Assembly: GCF_023806625.1 (NCBI RefSeq)
Contig: NZ_JAMTDX010000011.1
Location: 29,838 to 93,837, forward strand
Direction of reading: 5' to 3'
DNA length: 64,000 nt
DNA from: Accumulibacter sp.
GTDB lineage: Bacteria; Pseudomonadota; Gammaproteobacteria; Burkholderiales; Rhodocyclaceae
The position numbers and the translations under genes are program-made. Positions within the stretch are counted from its first letter, which is position 1. Each line of letters opens with the position of its first letter. This document shows, one piece after another, positions 1 through 8,083 of the stretch. Below the pieces are notes generated by a model. It had not been told where the DNA came from, did not search any database, and was given only the letters and a program-made list of their open reading frames with translations.

Positions 1-54
1 GCCTTCCAGACGGCCTTCCAGACGGCCTTCCAGACGGCCTTCCAGACGGCCTTC
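1..54. repeat. 12-bp tandem repeat inside the Rpn gene
   Basis: Four perfect copies of the 12-base unit GCCTTCCAGACG occupy positions 1 to 48, followed by half a unit. On the minus strand each unit encodes Arg-Leu-Glu-Gly in frame with the Rpn nuclease. The array continues to the window edge, so the full copy number is unknown. The unit is a multiple of three, so expansion and contraction keep the reading frame. Confidence 0.95.
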
Positions 55-840
55 CCGCAGCCCTTCTTCCTTCCACTGTCGTGTCCAGTTGTCGACCGTT
101 TCGGCCAGCATGGTGTCGATCTCCTGTAGTTCGTTGACTTCCGGGATTGCCTGGCCGGGCATCAGCCGCCGAAGCACGACGCGCTTGATCCACACGACCA
201 GCGCCCGGCGCAGGGTGTCGTACTCCGGACCCTGCAGCCGCTGCTGTAGCTGCGCGACGGCTCGACGGATGTCCGAGGGCGCAGCACTCGTCTCGATCCG
301 GATGATGCCACCGACCGTGTTCGACTCGTCAGCCAGCTGCGCCTCCTCGATGCTCGCTTCTTCGAGCAGAAAGTAGCGGTTCACCGGCCGATAGCACTTC
401 AGGGCACCGGGCAGTTCCTCGATCAGCTCGCCGATGTCCCGGGCGGCGTTCCATGGATCACGGCCATTGTAGACGACCAGTGGGACGACTGCCGGCAGCT
501 TTTCACCGCGGCGCACTTCGCTCCTGCGGATCAGGTCCTGGTACAAGAGGCCGGTATAGACGAGTATCCGCACGGCCATCCAGGGATCGACGGCACTCTG
601 GAATTCGAGCAGCAGGTAGATGTACAGCCAGCGGTCGCGCCACCGAATCCTCCAGATCACGTCTTCTTCGCGTTCGCGAAGGTCGTCGGTGACGTAGCTG
701 CCACCCGACTTCTCGAGCGTCGAGAAGTCGAGTTCCTGGACCCAGTCTTCGCCAACGAAGCCGCGCAGCAGGTCTTCGACGACGACGGCGTGCGTGAAGA
801 TCAGCTTGTAGCCGGTGTCCGGGGTGGAGTCAGTGGCCAT
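1..840 (-). CDS. Rpn family PD-(D/E)XK nuclease / putative transposase, C-terminus beyond window
   Basis: Reading the minus strand from an ATG at 840 gives 280 codons with no stop before the window edge, so the gene is cut off at its 3' end. The early part contains the run DLREREEDVIWRIRW followed by WLYIYLLLEFQS, which matches the Rpn/YhgA nuclease core: an acidic residue, then an E-x-Q strand (LLEFQS). Rpn proteins are DNA endonucleases linked to RecA-independent recombination and sit in mobile or defence contexts. The C-terminal end is a coiled, charged tail that becomes a perfect RLEG tetrapeptide repeat at the window edge, a known trait of this family. It lies 193 bases downstream of the PIN-aminotransferase fusion on the same strand. 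Family assignment is from motif memory, not from a search. Confidence 0.8.
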   Translation of the reverse strand, partial: MATDSTPDTGYKLIFTHAVVVEDLLRGFVGEDWVQELDFSTLEKSGGSYVTDDLREREEDVIWRIRWRDRWLYIYLLLEFQSAVDPWMAVRILVYTGLLYQDLIRRSEVRRGEKLPAVVPLVVYNGRDPWNAARDIGELIEELPGALKCYRPVNRYFLLEEASIEEAQLADESNTVGGIIRIETSAAPSDIRRAVAQLQQRLQGPEYDTLRRALVVWIKRVVLRRLMPGQAIPEVNELQEIDTMLAETVDNWTRQWKEEGLREGRLEGRLEGRLEGRLEG

Positions 841-1033
841 GATCGACGGGTGTCTGTTGAAACGTCCGGCCAGACAGGCTGCCGGAAGAGTACAGGGCGA
901 GCAATTGGTAGCTCGGGCGATCCACCGGTGGTTGTCCCGGTTCAGCGCGAGTTGCGCCGGCGTGGATCAACCCCGCGACGGACCGCCGCAGCCTTGATGA
1001 ACTGGGGCCGGGCCCTGACGACGGTGACGATCT

Positions 1034-2611
1034 TCATCCGACGGCCGCGGCCAGGGCGTCGACGATCCGCTCCTGCGTGCGTTGGTCGAGATAGGGGTGC
1101 ATCGGCAGGCTGACGACGCGGGCGGCGACGGCCTCCGAGTGTTCGAGGCTCCCGGCGATCCGGCAGGACGTCTCGTAGGCCGGCTGACGATGCAGCGGCA
1201 CGGGGTAATGGACCGCGGTCGGGATTCCGGCGGCCGACAGGCGATCGAGAACCGCCTGGCGACCATCGACCTGGGCGGTGAACTGCGCCCAGACGCAGGT
1301 CCGGTCGGGCCGGACGACGAGCCGCTGCACGCCGGGCACCTGCGCGAGCAGGTGCTGGTAGCGCGCGCCGATGCGCTGGCGCTCTTCGACTTCATGGTCG
1401 AGCTGGTCGAGCTTGGCGAGCACGACGGCGCATTGCAGGGTGTCCATGCGCCCGCCGACGCCGAGACGCGGGTGATGGTAGCGCCGGTCCTGGCCGTGCA
1501 CGCGGATCTCGCGCATGGCCTTGGCGAGCGGGTCGTCGCTGGTGAAGATCGCGCCGCCGTCGCCGTAGCAGCCGAGCGGCTTGCTCGGGAAGAAGCTCGT
1601 GCAGCCGATCGTCGACAGCGCGCCGCTGCGTCTGCCCTTGTAGATCGCGCCGAGGCTCTGCGCGCCGTCCTCGATCACCGGGAGATGGCCATGACGCGCG
1701 GCGATGGCGTTGATCTCGTCCATGTCGGCGACCTGGCCGTAGAGCGAGACCGGGATGATCGCCCGGGTTTTCGGGGTGATCGCCGCTTCGATCCGGTCGG
1801 GGTCGATGTTGCAGGTGTCGGGCTCGACGTCGACGAAGACGGGGACGGCTCCGCAGAGCGCGATGACCTCGGCGGTGGCGACGAAGGTGAACGGGGTGGT
1901 GATCACTTCGTGCCCCGGACCGATGCCGAGCGCCATCAGCGCAATGAGCAGGGCCTCGGTGCCCGATGCGACGCTGATGCAGTGCTTCGCGCCGGTGTAG
2001 CCGGCGAGTCTCTCTTCGAGCTGGCGGACTTCCGGGCCCATGATGTACTGGCCGTGGTGCAGCACTCTGTCGAGGTTGCGCTCGAGTTGCGGGCGGATCG
2101 ACCTTTGCTGGCTCCCCAGGTCGATGAACTGCAGCGCGTGCGGCGCTGGAACCCCTTCCTCGACCGACAACCCTTCCAGTGCCTGCTCTGGGGTGACCAC
2201 CGGAAACTCTCCGAGTGCGTCGAAGGTGGCGTCGCGCGAGACGATCGACACCTGTCCCCCGGAAAGGCAGCGCGCACTGGCCGCGATCTGGGCGTCCTCG
2301 AAATCGCGGGCCTGGCGATGGACGTCGCTCTGATCGTATCCCCGATTGCTCAGCACCTTGACCCGCTGCAGCAAGTCGCTGAGCAGACGCCTGGCCAGTG
2401 AGCGAGCGGCAATGGCCTCGATCCCCCGCTCCTTGAAACGCTGAATGCAGATGAATTCGAGGGTCGGGAGACTGGCTGCGCTGACCCAGAGACAGACCTG
2501 GCCGCTTTCGGCGAAGCCGAAGAGCTGGTCGATGGGCTGCGAACGTTCCGGCCTGAGCCAGAGTTCGACAACGACACTGAGGTCGAGGACCAGATGCCTA
2601 TCGGTACTCAA
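1034..2611 (-). CDS. wbpE: PIN domain fused to WbpE-type DegT/DnrJ/EryC1 sugar aminotransferase
   Basis: This reads as a 525-residue protein from a TTG at 2611 with a GGGAG-like ribosome site just upstream. Residues about 7-140 look like a PIN RNase: D10 in a VLDLS strand, E52, D103/D106 in DFEDAQIAA, and D127 in VSRD. Residues 161 to the end form a PLP-dependent aminotransferase beginning QFIDL, with DGAQSLGA and the PLP lysine K344 in FFPSKPLG. WbpE converts UDP-GlcNAc(3-keto)A to the 3-amino sugar, upstream of WbpD. No stop or good separate start lies between the domains; only a TTG near 2170 and a CTG at 2134 are candidates. A longer upstream extension to 2797 is rejected because it has no domain and overlaps the antitoxin-like gene. 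Confidence 0.82.
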   Translation of the reverse strand: MSTDRHLVLDLSVVVELWLRPERSQPIDQLFGFAESGQVCLWVSAASLPTLEFICIQRFKERGIEAIAARSLARRLLSDLLQRVKVLSNRGYDQSDVHRQARDFEDAQIAASARCLSGGQVSIVSRDATFDALGEFPVVTPEQALEGLSVEEGVPAPHALQFIDLGSQQRSIRPQLERNLDRVLHHGQYIMGPEVRQLEERLAGYTGAKHCISVASGTEALLIALMALGIGPGHEVITTPFTFVATAEVIALCGAVPVFVDVEPDTCNIDPDRIEAAITPKTRAIIPVSLYGQVADMDEINAIAARHGHLPVIEDGAQSLGAIYKGRRSGALSTIGCTSFFPSKPLGCYGDGGAIFTSDDPLAKAMREIRVHGQDRRYHHPRLGVGGRMDTLQCAVVLAKLDQLDHEVEERQRIGARYQHLLAQVPGVQRLVVRPDRTCVWAQFTAQVDGRQAVLDRLSAAGIPTAVHYPVPLHRQPAYETSCRIAGSLEHSEAVAARVVSLPMHPYLDQRTQERIVDALAAAVG

Positions 2612-2933
2612 GGTGTTTCTCCCGTAGAGCCTGGTCGCGCAATCGGTCGATGTCGCCGTCTTCGAGCGGGGGGCCGCCGCCAAGCTGGGTTTTCCAGGGA
2701 CCAAGCATCTCGTCGATCGCCTCGCGGATCGGTCGTTTGCCCGGAGAGTCGGGCTCCGGATGGACGTCCGCGATTGCGGGCCCGGGGGAATTCGCAACCG
2801 GTGTCGCAGCCTTCTCGGTTCCGGCGAGTTCGTCGTCAGGAACGATCACCGCGACACGGAACCTCGGGTGCCGGAACGCGATATCGGCAGGCAGTTCGAT
2901 TCGGCCGTGGTCGAAGACGGCTTCGATGCGCAT
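2598..2933 (-). CDS. Small antitoxin-like protein preceding the PIN domain
   Basis: This 111-residue protein opens with a short beta-rich segment (MRIEAVFDHGRIELP, then FRVAVIVPDDE) that resembles AbrB/AF2212-like antitoxin N-termini. A proline- and acid-rich middle and a helical charged tail follow. It starts two bases after the wbpD stop and its ribosome site (AGGAG) lies inside the end of wbpD. Its stop overlaps the TTG start of the PIN fusion by 14 bases, the tight coupling expected of a toxin-antitoxin pair. The antitoxin role rests on position and fold resemblance only; no tested homologue is claimed. Confidence 0.62.
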   Translation of the reverse strand: MRIEAVFDHGRIELPADIAFRHPRFRVAVIVPDDELAGTEKAATPVANSPGPAIADVHPEPDSPGKRPIREAIDEMLGPWKTQLGGGPPLEDGDIDRLRDQALREKHLEYR

Positions 2934-2935
2934 GG

Positions 2936-3520
2936 TCAGTTCTCCTGAAGGGTCAGCTTGTCTCCGACGAGACGATAGCGTGTTGCGGTGGCCGGACAGC
3001 GGGCCTCGCCGTCGCCGCTGACCGGCAGGTCGAGACGCTCGCCGTGGGCGCTGACCCAGCCGATCTGCTTCGCCGGAACGCCGGCGATCAGCGCGTAAGG
3101 TTTGACGTCGCGGTTGACGACGGCGCCGGCGGCGACGAAGGCGTATTCGCCAATGGTCACGCCGCAGACGATGGTGCAGTTGGCTCCGAGCGTGGCGCCG
3201 CGCCGGACGACGGTATCGCGGTATTCGTGCTTGCGCGAGACGTGGCTGCGCGGATTATAGACGTTGGTGAACACCATGCTCGGCCCGCAGAAGACGTCGT
3301 CTTCGAGGGTGACGTTGTCGTACACCGCGACGTTGTTCTGGATCTTGACGTTGTCGCCGATGCGCACCCGGTTGCCGACGAAGACGTTCTGCCCGAGCGA
3401 GCAGTCAGCGCCGATCTGCGCGCCGCTGCAGACGTGCACCCAGTGCCAGATGCGGGTGTTGGCGCCGATCTCTGCGCCTTGATCGATGATCGCCGTCGGG
3501 TGTGCGGTGTAGGGGGTCAT
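2936..3520 (-). CDS. wbpD: WbpD-type hexapeptide-repeat sugar N-acetyltransferase
   Basis: The 194-residue product starts [19 protein letters not shown] and is built of left-handed beta-helix hexapeptide repeats (for example [38 protein letters not shown]). The segment [17 protein letters not shown] matches the WbpD/WlbB family, which acetylates the 3-amino group of UDP-GlcNAc(3NH2)A using acetyl-CoA during synthesis of B-band-type O-antigen or EPS precursors. In most genomes wbpE lies directly beside it; here an antitoxin-like gene and a PIN domain intervene. An extension to 3622 is rejected because it adds unstructured sequence. The WbpB dehydrogenase partner is not in this window. Confidence 0.85.
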   Translation of the reverse strand: MTPYTAHPTAIIDQGAEIGANTRIWHWVHVCSGAQIGADCSLGQNVFVGNRVRIGDNVKIQNNVAVYDNVTLEDDVFCGPSMVFTNVYNPRSHVSRKHEYRDTVVRRGATLGANCTIVCGVTIGEYAFVAAGAVVNRDVKPYALIAGVPAKQIGWVSAHGERLDLPVSGDGEARCPATATRYRLVGDKLTLQEN

Positions 3521-3814
3521 GGCGGGTGTGCAGCCTTTCTGATGAATGGGTGAGCAGGATGAGCGAGGCTGGCGCCCGGCCCAGCCGTCGAACTGTTCGA
3601 GCGTGGCCGCCTGCAGACGCACATGGCCCCGGCGGCCAGCGAGTTAGAGAGTATCGCCAGCCTGACCTGGGGGTGGCGCAGCAGCACCGGGCGAACCCGT
3701 TCGATCGTCGTCATGCGGTCGGCAGACCCGGGCCTCGACACGAAGCTACAGCGCGAACGCCCTCGGGCGCACGAAACGAGACACGAGCCAGGGCGAGCAG
3801 GCGATTGCCCGCTC

Positions 3815-4267
3815 TCATCTTGCGTACTTTTCGAGGGTGATCGTGGCGTAGGCGATCACCTTCGGCACGACGGCCAGGAGTATCGGAGACAAGGCTGCGA
3901 CAGCAGTATGGATCTCGAGCATCTTCTCGGCCGCGTATTCATGAGCGATCAGGTTTCTCAGCTCGCGGATGGTGATCAGTTCAGCCGCGTCGGCCCAACC
4001 CCGTTTTTCCGCGCGGTAGATTCGGTCGAGCACGGAGCTACCGCCCGTCAGCTCGAGCTCATCGATCAGGCGGAAGACGCGCTGAATCAGCAGGTCCGCC
4101 AATCGTGCAAAACGGCTGGTGAAGGATTCGAAGCGCTCCAGTTGTTCCGGCGACAACGCCTCCTGACCAATCAGCTCACGGCATCGTTCGGTCGAATGCC
4201 GCAAGTGCGCGGCGGCGAGCTGCAGGCCAGACAGTTCTTCGCGCAGGAGTTCAGCCTTGCTCTGCAT
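3815..4267 (-). CDS. hepT: HEPN-domain toxin (HepT family)
   Basis: The product is a 150-residue, all-helical protein. Residues 101-111 (RELRNLIAHEY) carry the HEPN R-x4-H motif as R104-N105...H109, followed by Y111, the H-x-Y tyrosine that MntA-type antitoxins AMPylate in studied pairs. HepT proteins are RNases that cleave RNA when not modified. The ATG at 4267 overlaps the last base of the upstream mntA stop (TGATG), so the two are translationally coupled. A longer reading frame back to 4564 only covers mntA in another frame and is rejected. Confidence 0.87.
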   Translation of the reverse strand: MQSKAELLREELSGLQLAAAHLRHSTERCRELIGQEALSPEQLERFESFTSRFARLADLLIQRVFRLIDELELTGGSSVLDRIYRAEKRGWADAAELITIRELRNLIAHEYAAEKMLEIHTAVAALSPILLAVVPKVIAYATITLEKYAR

Positions 4268-4548
4268 CACAGTCGCACGCCTTGTTCGATGACCATTCGC
4301 GGGAAAGGCCGGGATGCGTCCGCATACACGACGAGGTCGATCTTGCGCTCGCCGAGCTGCTGGTGCAGCCGGGCCAGGATACCCAGCCTGGCCAGGAGAT
4401 CGATCTTGCTGGAAAGCACCAGCAGATCGATGTCCCCGCCCCTGGCTGCGTCGTCGACGCGTGAGCCAAAAAGGTAGATCGCCGCCTCTCCATCGACCGC
4501 GTGAATCGCTTCGCGGATCGCCGATTGCTCCGTCGTGGCCAATCTCAT
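4267..4548 (-). CDS. mntA: MNT nucleotidyltransferase antitoxin (MntA family)
   Basis: This 93-residue minimal nucleotidyltransferase has the signature G28-S29 followed by D39-x-D41 (LFGSR...GGDIDLLV) and a third acidic residue D71 in KIDLVVY, giving an intact metal site. MntA proteins silence the HEPN toxin by adding AMP to its H-x-Y tyrosine with ATP. It is the first gene of a two-gene unit with hepT. The start at MRLATTEQ is preceded by GGGAGAA at a good distance; extension to 4662 adds low-complexity sequence without family similarity. Confidence 0.87.
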   Translation of the reverse strand: MRLATTEQSAIREAIHAVDGEAAIYLFGSRVDDAARGGDIDLLVLSSKIDLLARLGILARLHQQLGERKIDLVVYADASRPFPRMVIEQGVRL

Positions 4549-4767
4549 GCGCTTCTCCCTGCACAGAGATGAGGTGACAGTACAGCTGTTGACCCCGGAG
4601 AAGGGCATAGTGACGCCGCCCTTCGTGCCGCCCGGCCGCCCTCCCCCTGCATCCGGAGGCACTCAGCGGAGTTCGCGCAGGGCATGGAAAGGGGCTCTCT
4701 GCGGGGGGCCTCCTGACCGCGGGAAGGCCGCGTGCGAGCTCGCGGCCCGTGCGCTGTACGGACGAGT

Positions 4768-5835
4768 TCAGTCAAGGGTTGCGGCGACTCGCCGGGCAAG
4801 GGCACAGGCGGTGGTCCATTTGCCGCCGAAGACGCTGATCAGCGCGCTGTCGCGATGGATGGCGTACTCGCGGGTGGCCCGGGTCGGGTCTGTGGCGGAG
4901 CGAAGCAGCGGGCGGACTCCGGCAAAGGTCTCGACGACCTCGGCAGTTCTGTCCTGGCCGGGAAAGTAGTGGCGCAGGACCGCCAGGAGGTAGTTGCGTT
5001 CGCTATCGGCGCAGGCGACCGGGTCATCGATCGACTGCCGCACCTCGGTGGTGCCGACGAGGGTCTTGCCTTGCCACGGCAGGACGAAGGCGATTCTCGG
5101 CTCGCTCGGGACTTCGAGCAGGTAGGCTTGCGGGCAGGCCCGATCGACGACCAGGTGGCTGCCCCGAACGAGGTCGAGATGATAGGGCGAAGCGATTCCA
5201 CTCTGGTGCAGGAGCTGTTCGGCCCAGGGCCCACAAACGTTGATCAGCCGGTCGTGCTGCCGTGACGTACCGTCGGCCAAACGAATTCGGCCGGATCGGT
5301 CGACACAGCGTACTTCGCAAGCTTCGCCGAGGATGGCGCCAGCTTCCTGTGCCTGCCTGGCAACCCAGAGTCCGAGACGCCGATCGTCCATCTGACCGTC
5401 GAAGAAGGCATAGCCGCCGAGCAGGCCCTCTGCGCGCAGTTGCGGGTCGCTGGCGAGCATCTCGCGAGGGGCACACCACTGCGAAGGCGGCAGGGCACTC
5501 TGCCCGGCCAGGTGCTCATAGAGGAACAGTCCGGCGCGGACCAGCCAGCGTTGCCGGCGGCTGTCCCGGTAGATCGGCATCACCAGGCGCAATGGGCTGG
5601 TGAGCTCGGGAGCGCGGCGCAGCCAGGCGTCCCTTTCGCGCAGCGCTTCGCGGACCAGGCGCAATTCGAGGTTCTCGAGGTAACGCAAACCGCCGTGCAG
5701 CAGCTTGGACGAGCGCGAGCTGGTCGCGGCCATCAGACGGTCTCGTTCGTACAGTCGAACGGCATGGCCCTGCTGCTGGAGGAGCCACGCGCAGCAGAGC
5801 CCGTTGATGCCGCCGCCGACGATGCCAACGTTCAT
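4768..5835 (-). CDS. glpD: Short GlpD-like FAD-dependent glycerol-3-phosphate dehydrogenase
   Basis: The 355-residue product opens with a Rossmann FAD motif (VGIVGGGINGLCCAW) and then the GlpD signature SSRSSKLLHGGLRYLE. Further conserved parts are NVCGPWAE, LPWQGKTLVGTTE and, at the end, ISVFGGKWTTAC. The family oxidises glycerol 3-phosphate to dihydroxyacetone phosphate and feeds electrons to quinone. Classical aerobic GlpD is about 500 residues with a helical C-terminal cap; here the protein stops right after the FAD domain. It sits alone between the MNT/HEPN pair and the EPS-type MarR regulator, so a role in polysaccharide or lipid metabolism is possible but unproven. Confidence 0.83.
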   Translation of the reverse strand: MNVGIVGGGINGLCCAWLLQQQGHAVRLYERDRLMAATSSRSSKLLHGGLRYLENLELRLVREALRERDAWLRRAPELTSPLRLVMPIYRDSRRQRWLVRAGLFLYEHLAGQSALPPSQWCAPREMLASDPQLRAEGLLGGYAFFDGQMDDRRLGLWVARQAQEAGAILGEACEVRCVDRSGRIRLADGTSRQHDRLINVCGPWAEQLLHQSGIASPYHLDLVRGSHLVVDRACPQAYLLEVPSEPRIAFVLPWQGKTLVGTTEVRQSIDDPVACADSERNYLLAVLRHYFPGQDRTAEVVETFAGVRPLLRSATDPTRATREYAIHRDSALISVFGGKWTTACALARRVAATLD

Positions 5836-6091
5836 GTTCTGGCCCGAGTCCTGATCCCGGCCGACGCGCCACCCGGGCGGGTTCTTCTACAGGCGTGGAT
5901 CCTGCCCGAGACGCTCCAGGCAGGCTACCGCCATGCCCGAATGCCTGAGCATTCAGCACGTGATCGGCGTTGCACTGCCCTCTTCCGTCTCGGCGATTGC
6001 CCGAGCTCTGCTGGCCCACCGCGTTCGCCACCCGCCACCTGGAAGTCGAGTCAGGCGCTGACTTCCGACTGCTCCGCCGGTCGGATCCGCG

Positions 6092-6440
6092 TCAGAGCCC
6101 GGAAGCTCTCTGCTCCTGCCTCGCCAGTTCGTCGCGCATCGCCACGATCTCCGCCTTGATCGCCAGATACTCGTCTTCCCGGCGGGCCAGGTACGCCCGC
6201 GTCAGTTGCAGCTTGGCAGCGATCCCTTCGGGAGTGAGCAGGTAGGCGTAGCGAAGCTTGTCTTCGGCGCGCAGGAAGTTGCCCGCCTTGACGTAGCCCT
6301 TGGCCAGCAACCCCCCTGAGCAGGTAGTTGGCTTTTCCGAGACTCACGCCGAGCCTGCCGGCGAGCTGTCGCTGGCTGACGCCGGGCTCTTCGTCGAGAA
6401 TCCTCAGGATGCGCAGCTGAGCCTGTTCAGCGGGTTTCAT
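6092..6440 (-). pseudogene. EPS-associated MarR-family regulator, interrupted by a +1 frameshift
   Basis: The first part (MKPAEQAQLRILRILDEEP, then VSQRQLAGRLGVSLGKANYLLR) is a winged-helix DNA-binding domain of the MarR type found near exopolysaccharide loci. The reading frame then breaks in a run of six G on the minus strand (CCCCCC at 6311-6316). Removing one base restores LLAKGYVKAGNFLRAEDKL and LTPEGIAAK through to a stop at 6092, giving about 115 residues, the usual family length. The true gene is therefore split by one extra base. It may be decayed, or the base may be a sequencing error in the homopolymer. It lies near fcl and gmd, which would suit an EPS regulator. Confidence 0.78.
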
Positions 6441-6624
6441 GATCATCGTTCAAGAGGTGAACGCGGATGATAAGGGAAGCGGTTGCAGCGAGCAAGGCAT
6501 CGCCCACCGATCCGCCGGCCTTCCCCAGCCGAGTGCGCTCGAGCGCCGATCGGCGAGCGGGTGGCTGGTGCGGCAGCCTGTTCTGCGAGCGGTTCGCGGG
6601 GCGCGGTCTGCGAACTCGTTGGCT

Positions 6625-8031
6625 TCAGGGGATCAGGACTTCGATTTCCGGATGGAGCCTGGTCAGCGCCGCGGCGAGTGCCTGCTTGGCACCGTTTTCA
6701 CCGTGCACCAGGCGGATCTGGCGTGGCCTGCCGCGCATCCGGCCGATGAAGTTGAGCAGGTCCTTCTGATCGGCGTGCGCCGAGTAGCCACCGAGGGTGT
6801 GAACGCCGGCGCGGATGTCGTGGCGCTGGCCGTCGAGTTCGACGTGCCCGCCGCCCGGGCCGAACTTCTGGATGATCCGCCCGGGCGTGCCGGCTGCCTG
6901 GTAGCCGGTGAACAGCACGTCGTGACGCGGGTCGCCGAGCATCGCCTTGAGATAGCTGACGATCCGCCCGCCGCTGCACATGCCGCTGGCGGCGATGACG
7001 ATCGCCGGCCGCCCGCTGCGGGCGAGGAAGTCGACGGTGCGCAGGTGGCTGGCGTGGTCGTCGATCGTGGTGAGCTGCGCGAAATCGAGCGGATGGCGGC
7101 CGGCGGCCAACTTGCGCCGTGCCTCGCTGTCCCAGTGCTCGCGCAGCCGCATGTACCCGGCAGTGAAGTCGGCGGCCAGCGGCGAATCGACGATGATGTC
7201 GAGATCCTGCCAGTCGACGCCGGGGGCGGCCGGACGCTGGCGGTTGCGGTGAATGATCTCTTCGATCTCGTAGAGCAGTTCCTGTGTCCGGCCGATGCTG
7301 AACGCCGGAATCAGGATGCTGCCGCCGTTGCCGAAAGCGTGTTCGCAGAGCGCCTGCAGGCGCTGGCGCCGGTCCTTGCGGCTTTCGTGCAGTCGATCGC
7401 CGTAGGTGCTCTCGAGGACGACGATGTCGGCCGCGTAAGGCGACCGCGGAGCGGGCAGCAGCGGCGTCCAGGGAGCGCCGAGGTCACCGGAGAAGACGAT
7501 GCGCTGCCGGTCGGCGCCCTGCCGGATGTCGAACTCGACGTACGCCGAGCCGAGGATGTGACCGGCTGGCGACAGGCGGACACGCAGCTCATGGCGGCCG
7601 GAAAGGATCGTCCGCCACTGTTTGTAGGGAACGGCGACGACCTGCCGGCGGATCTGCGCGAGCAACTGCTCGGTCGACGGTCCGTGACTGAGTGTCATGC
7701 CGACCTTGACGGCGTCTTCGAGAACCAGCGGCAACAGTGCGGCCGACGCCTGGCTGCAGACAATCGGGCCGGTGTAGCCGGCGGCGAGCAGGTACGGGAT
7801 GCGTCCGACGTGGTCGATGTGGACGTGGCTGACGACCAGCGCGCGCACCCGCTCGAGTGGGAAGTGGATCGCCAGATTGCGCGCGCCCGAGCCGTCGTGC
7901 GCGGTCTCGGCGCCCTGGAAGAGACCGCAGTCGACGAGCACCGACTGCCCATCGGAGAGAACGAGCTGATGGCACGAGCCGGTCACGCCGTCGACGGCGC
8001 CGTGATGGATGAAGGTCGACAAGGGACTCAC
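6625..8031 (-). CDS. MBL-fold beta-CASP RNA-processing hydrolase
   Basis: The 468-residue protein has the metallo-beta-lactamase motif SHVHIDHVGR (metal ligands H-x-H-x-D-H), a second metal histidine in SPAGHILGSAYVEF, FSGDLG, and the beta-CASP motifs (VDSPLA; IIAASGMCSGGRI; LGGYSAHADQKDLL; VHGE). This set defines CPSF73/YSH1-like bacterial nucleases, which cut or trim RNA using two zinc ions. The start is taken as GTG at 8031. It lies just downstream of gmd-fcl on the same strand with a gap of about 50 bases, so it may be cotranscribed. Its RNA targets cannot be told from sequence. Confidence 0.85.
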   Translation of the reverse strand: MSPLSTFIHHGAVDGVTGSCHQLVLSDGQSVLVDCGLFQGAETAHDGSGARNLAIHFPLERVRALVVSHVHIDHVGRIPYLLAAGYTGPIVCSQASAALLPLVLEDAVKVGMTLSHGPSTEQLLAQIRRQVVAVPYKQWRTILSGRHELRVRLSPAGHILGSAYVEFDIRQGADRQRIVFSGDLGAPWTPLLPAPRSPYAADIVVLESTYGDRLHESRKDRRQRLQALCEHAFGNGGSILIPAFSIGRTQELLYEIEEIIHRNRQRPAAPGVDWQDLDIIVDSPLAADFTAGYMRLREHWDSEARRKLAAGRHPLDFAQLTTIDDHASHLRTVDFLARSGRPAIVIAASGMCSGGRIVSYLKAMLGDPRHDVLFTGYQAAGTPGRIIQKFGPGGGHVELDGQRHDIRAGVHTLGGYSAHADQKDLLNFIGRMRGRPRQIRLVHGENGAKQALAAALTRLHPEIEVLIP

Positions 8032-8083
8032 CTGGTGCGCGTGTAGACGCGGTGACCGGGAACCCGGCTGTCTGGCGACACGC

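Noticed and set aside
1-54. Possible CRISPR repeats
   Set aside because: The units are directly adjacent with no spacers and are in frame inside a nuclease gene; this is a coding tandem repeat.
1082-2401. Plus-strand open frame of 439 codons opposite the PIN-aminotransferase
   Set aside because: Antisense shadow; the minus strand carries clear catalytic motifs in the same region.
2612-2797. N-terminal extension of the PIN-aminotransferase to 2797
   Set aside because: The 62 extra residues are low-complexity and out of frame over the antitoxin-like gene; the TTG at 2611 has a ribosome site and starts the PIN fold.
3521-3814. Possible small gene or site in the 294-base gap upstream of wbpD
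   Set aside because: No open frame with a plausible start and composition, and no clear promoter boxes or stem-loop were found; only shadow frames are present.
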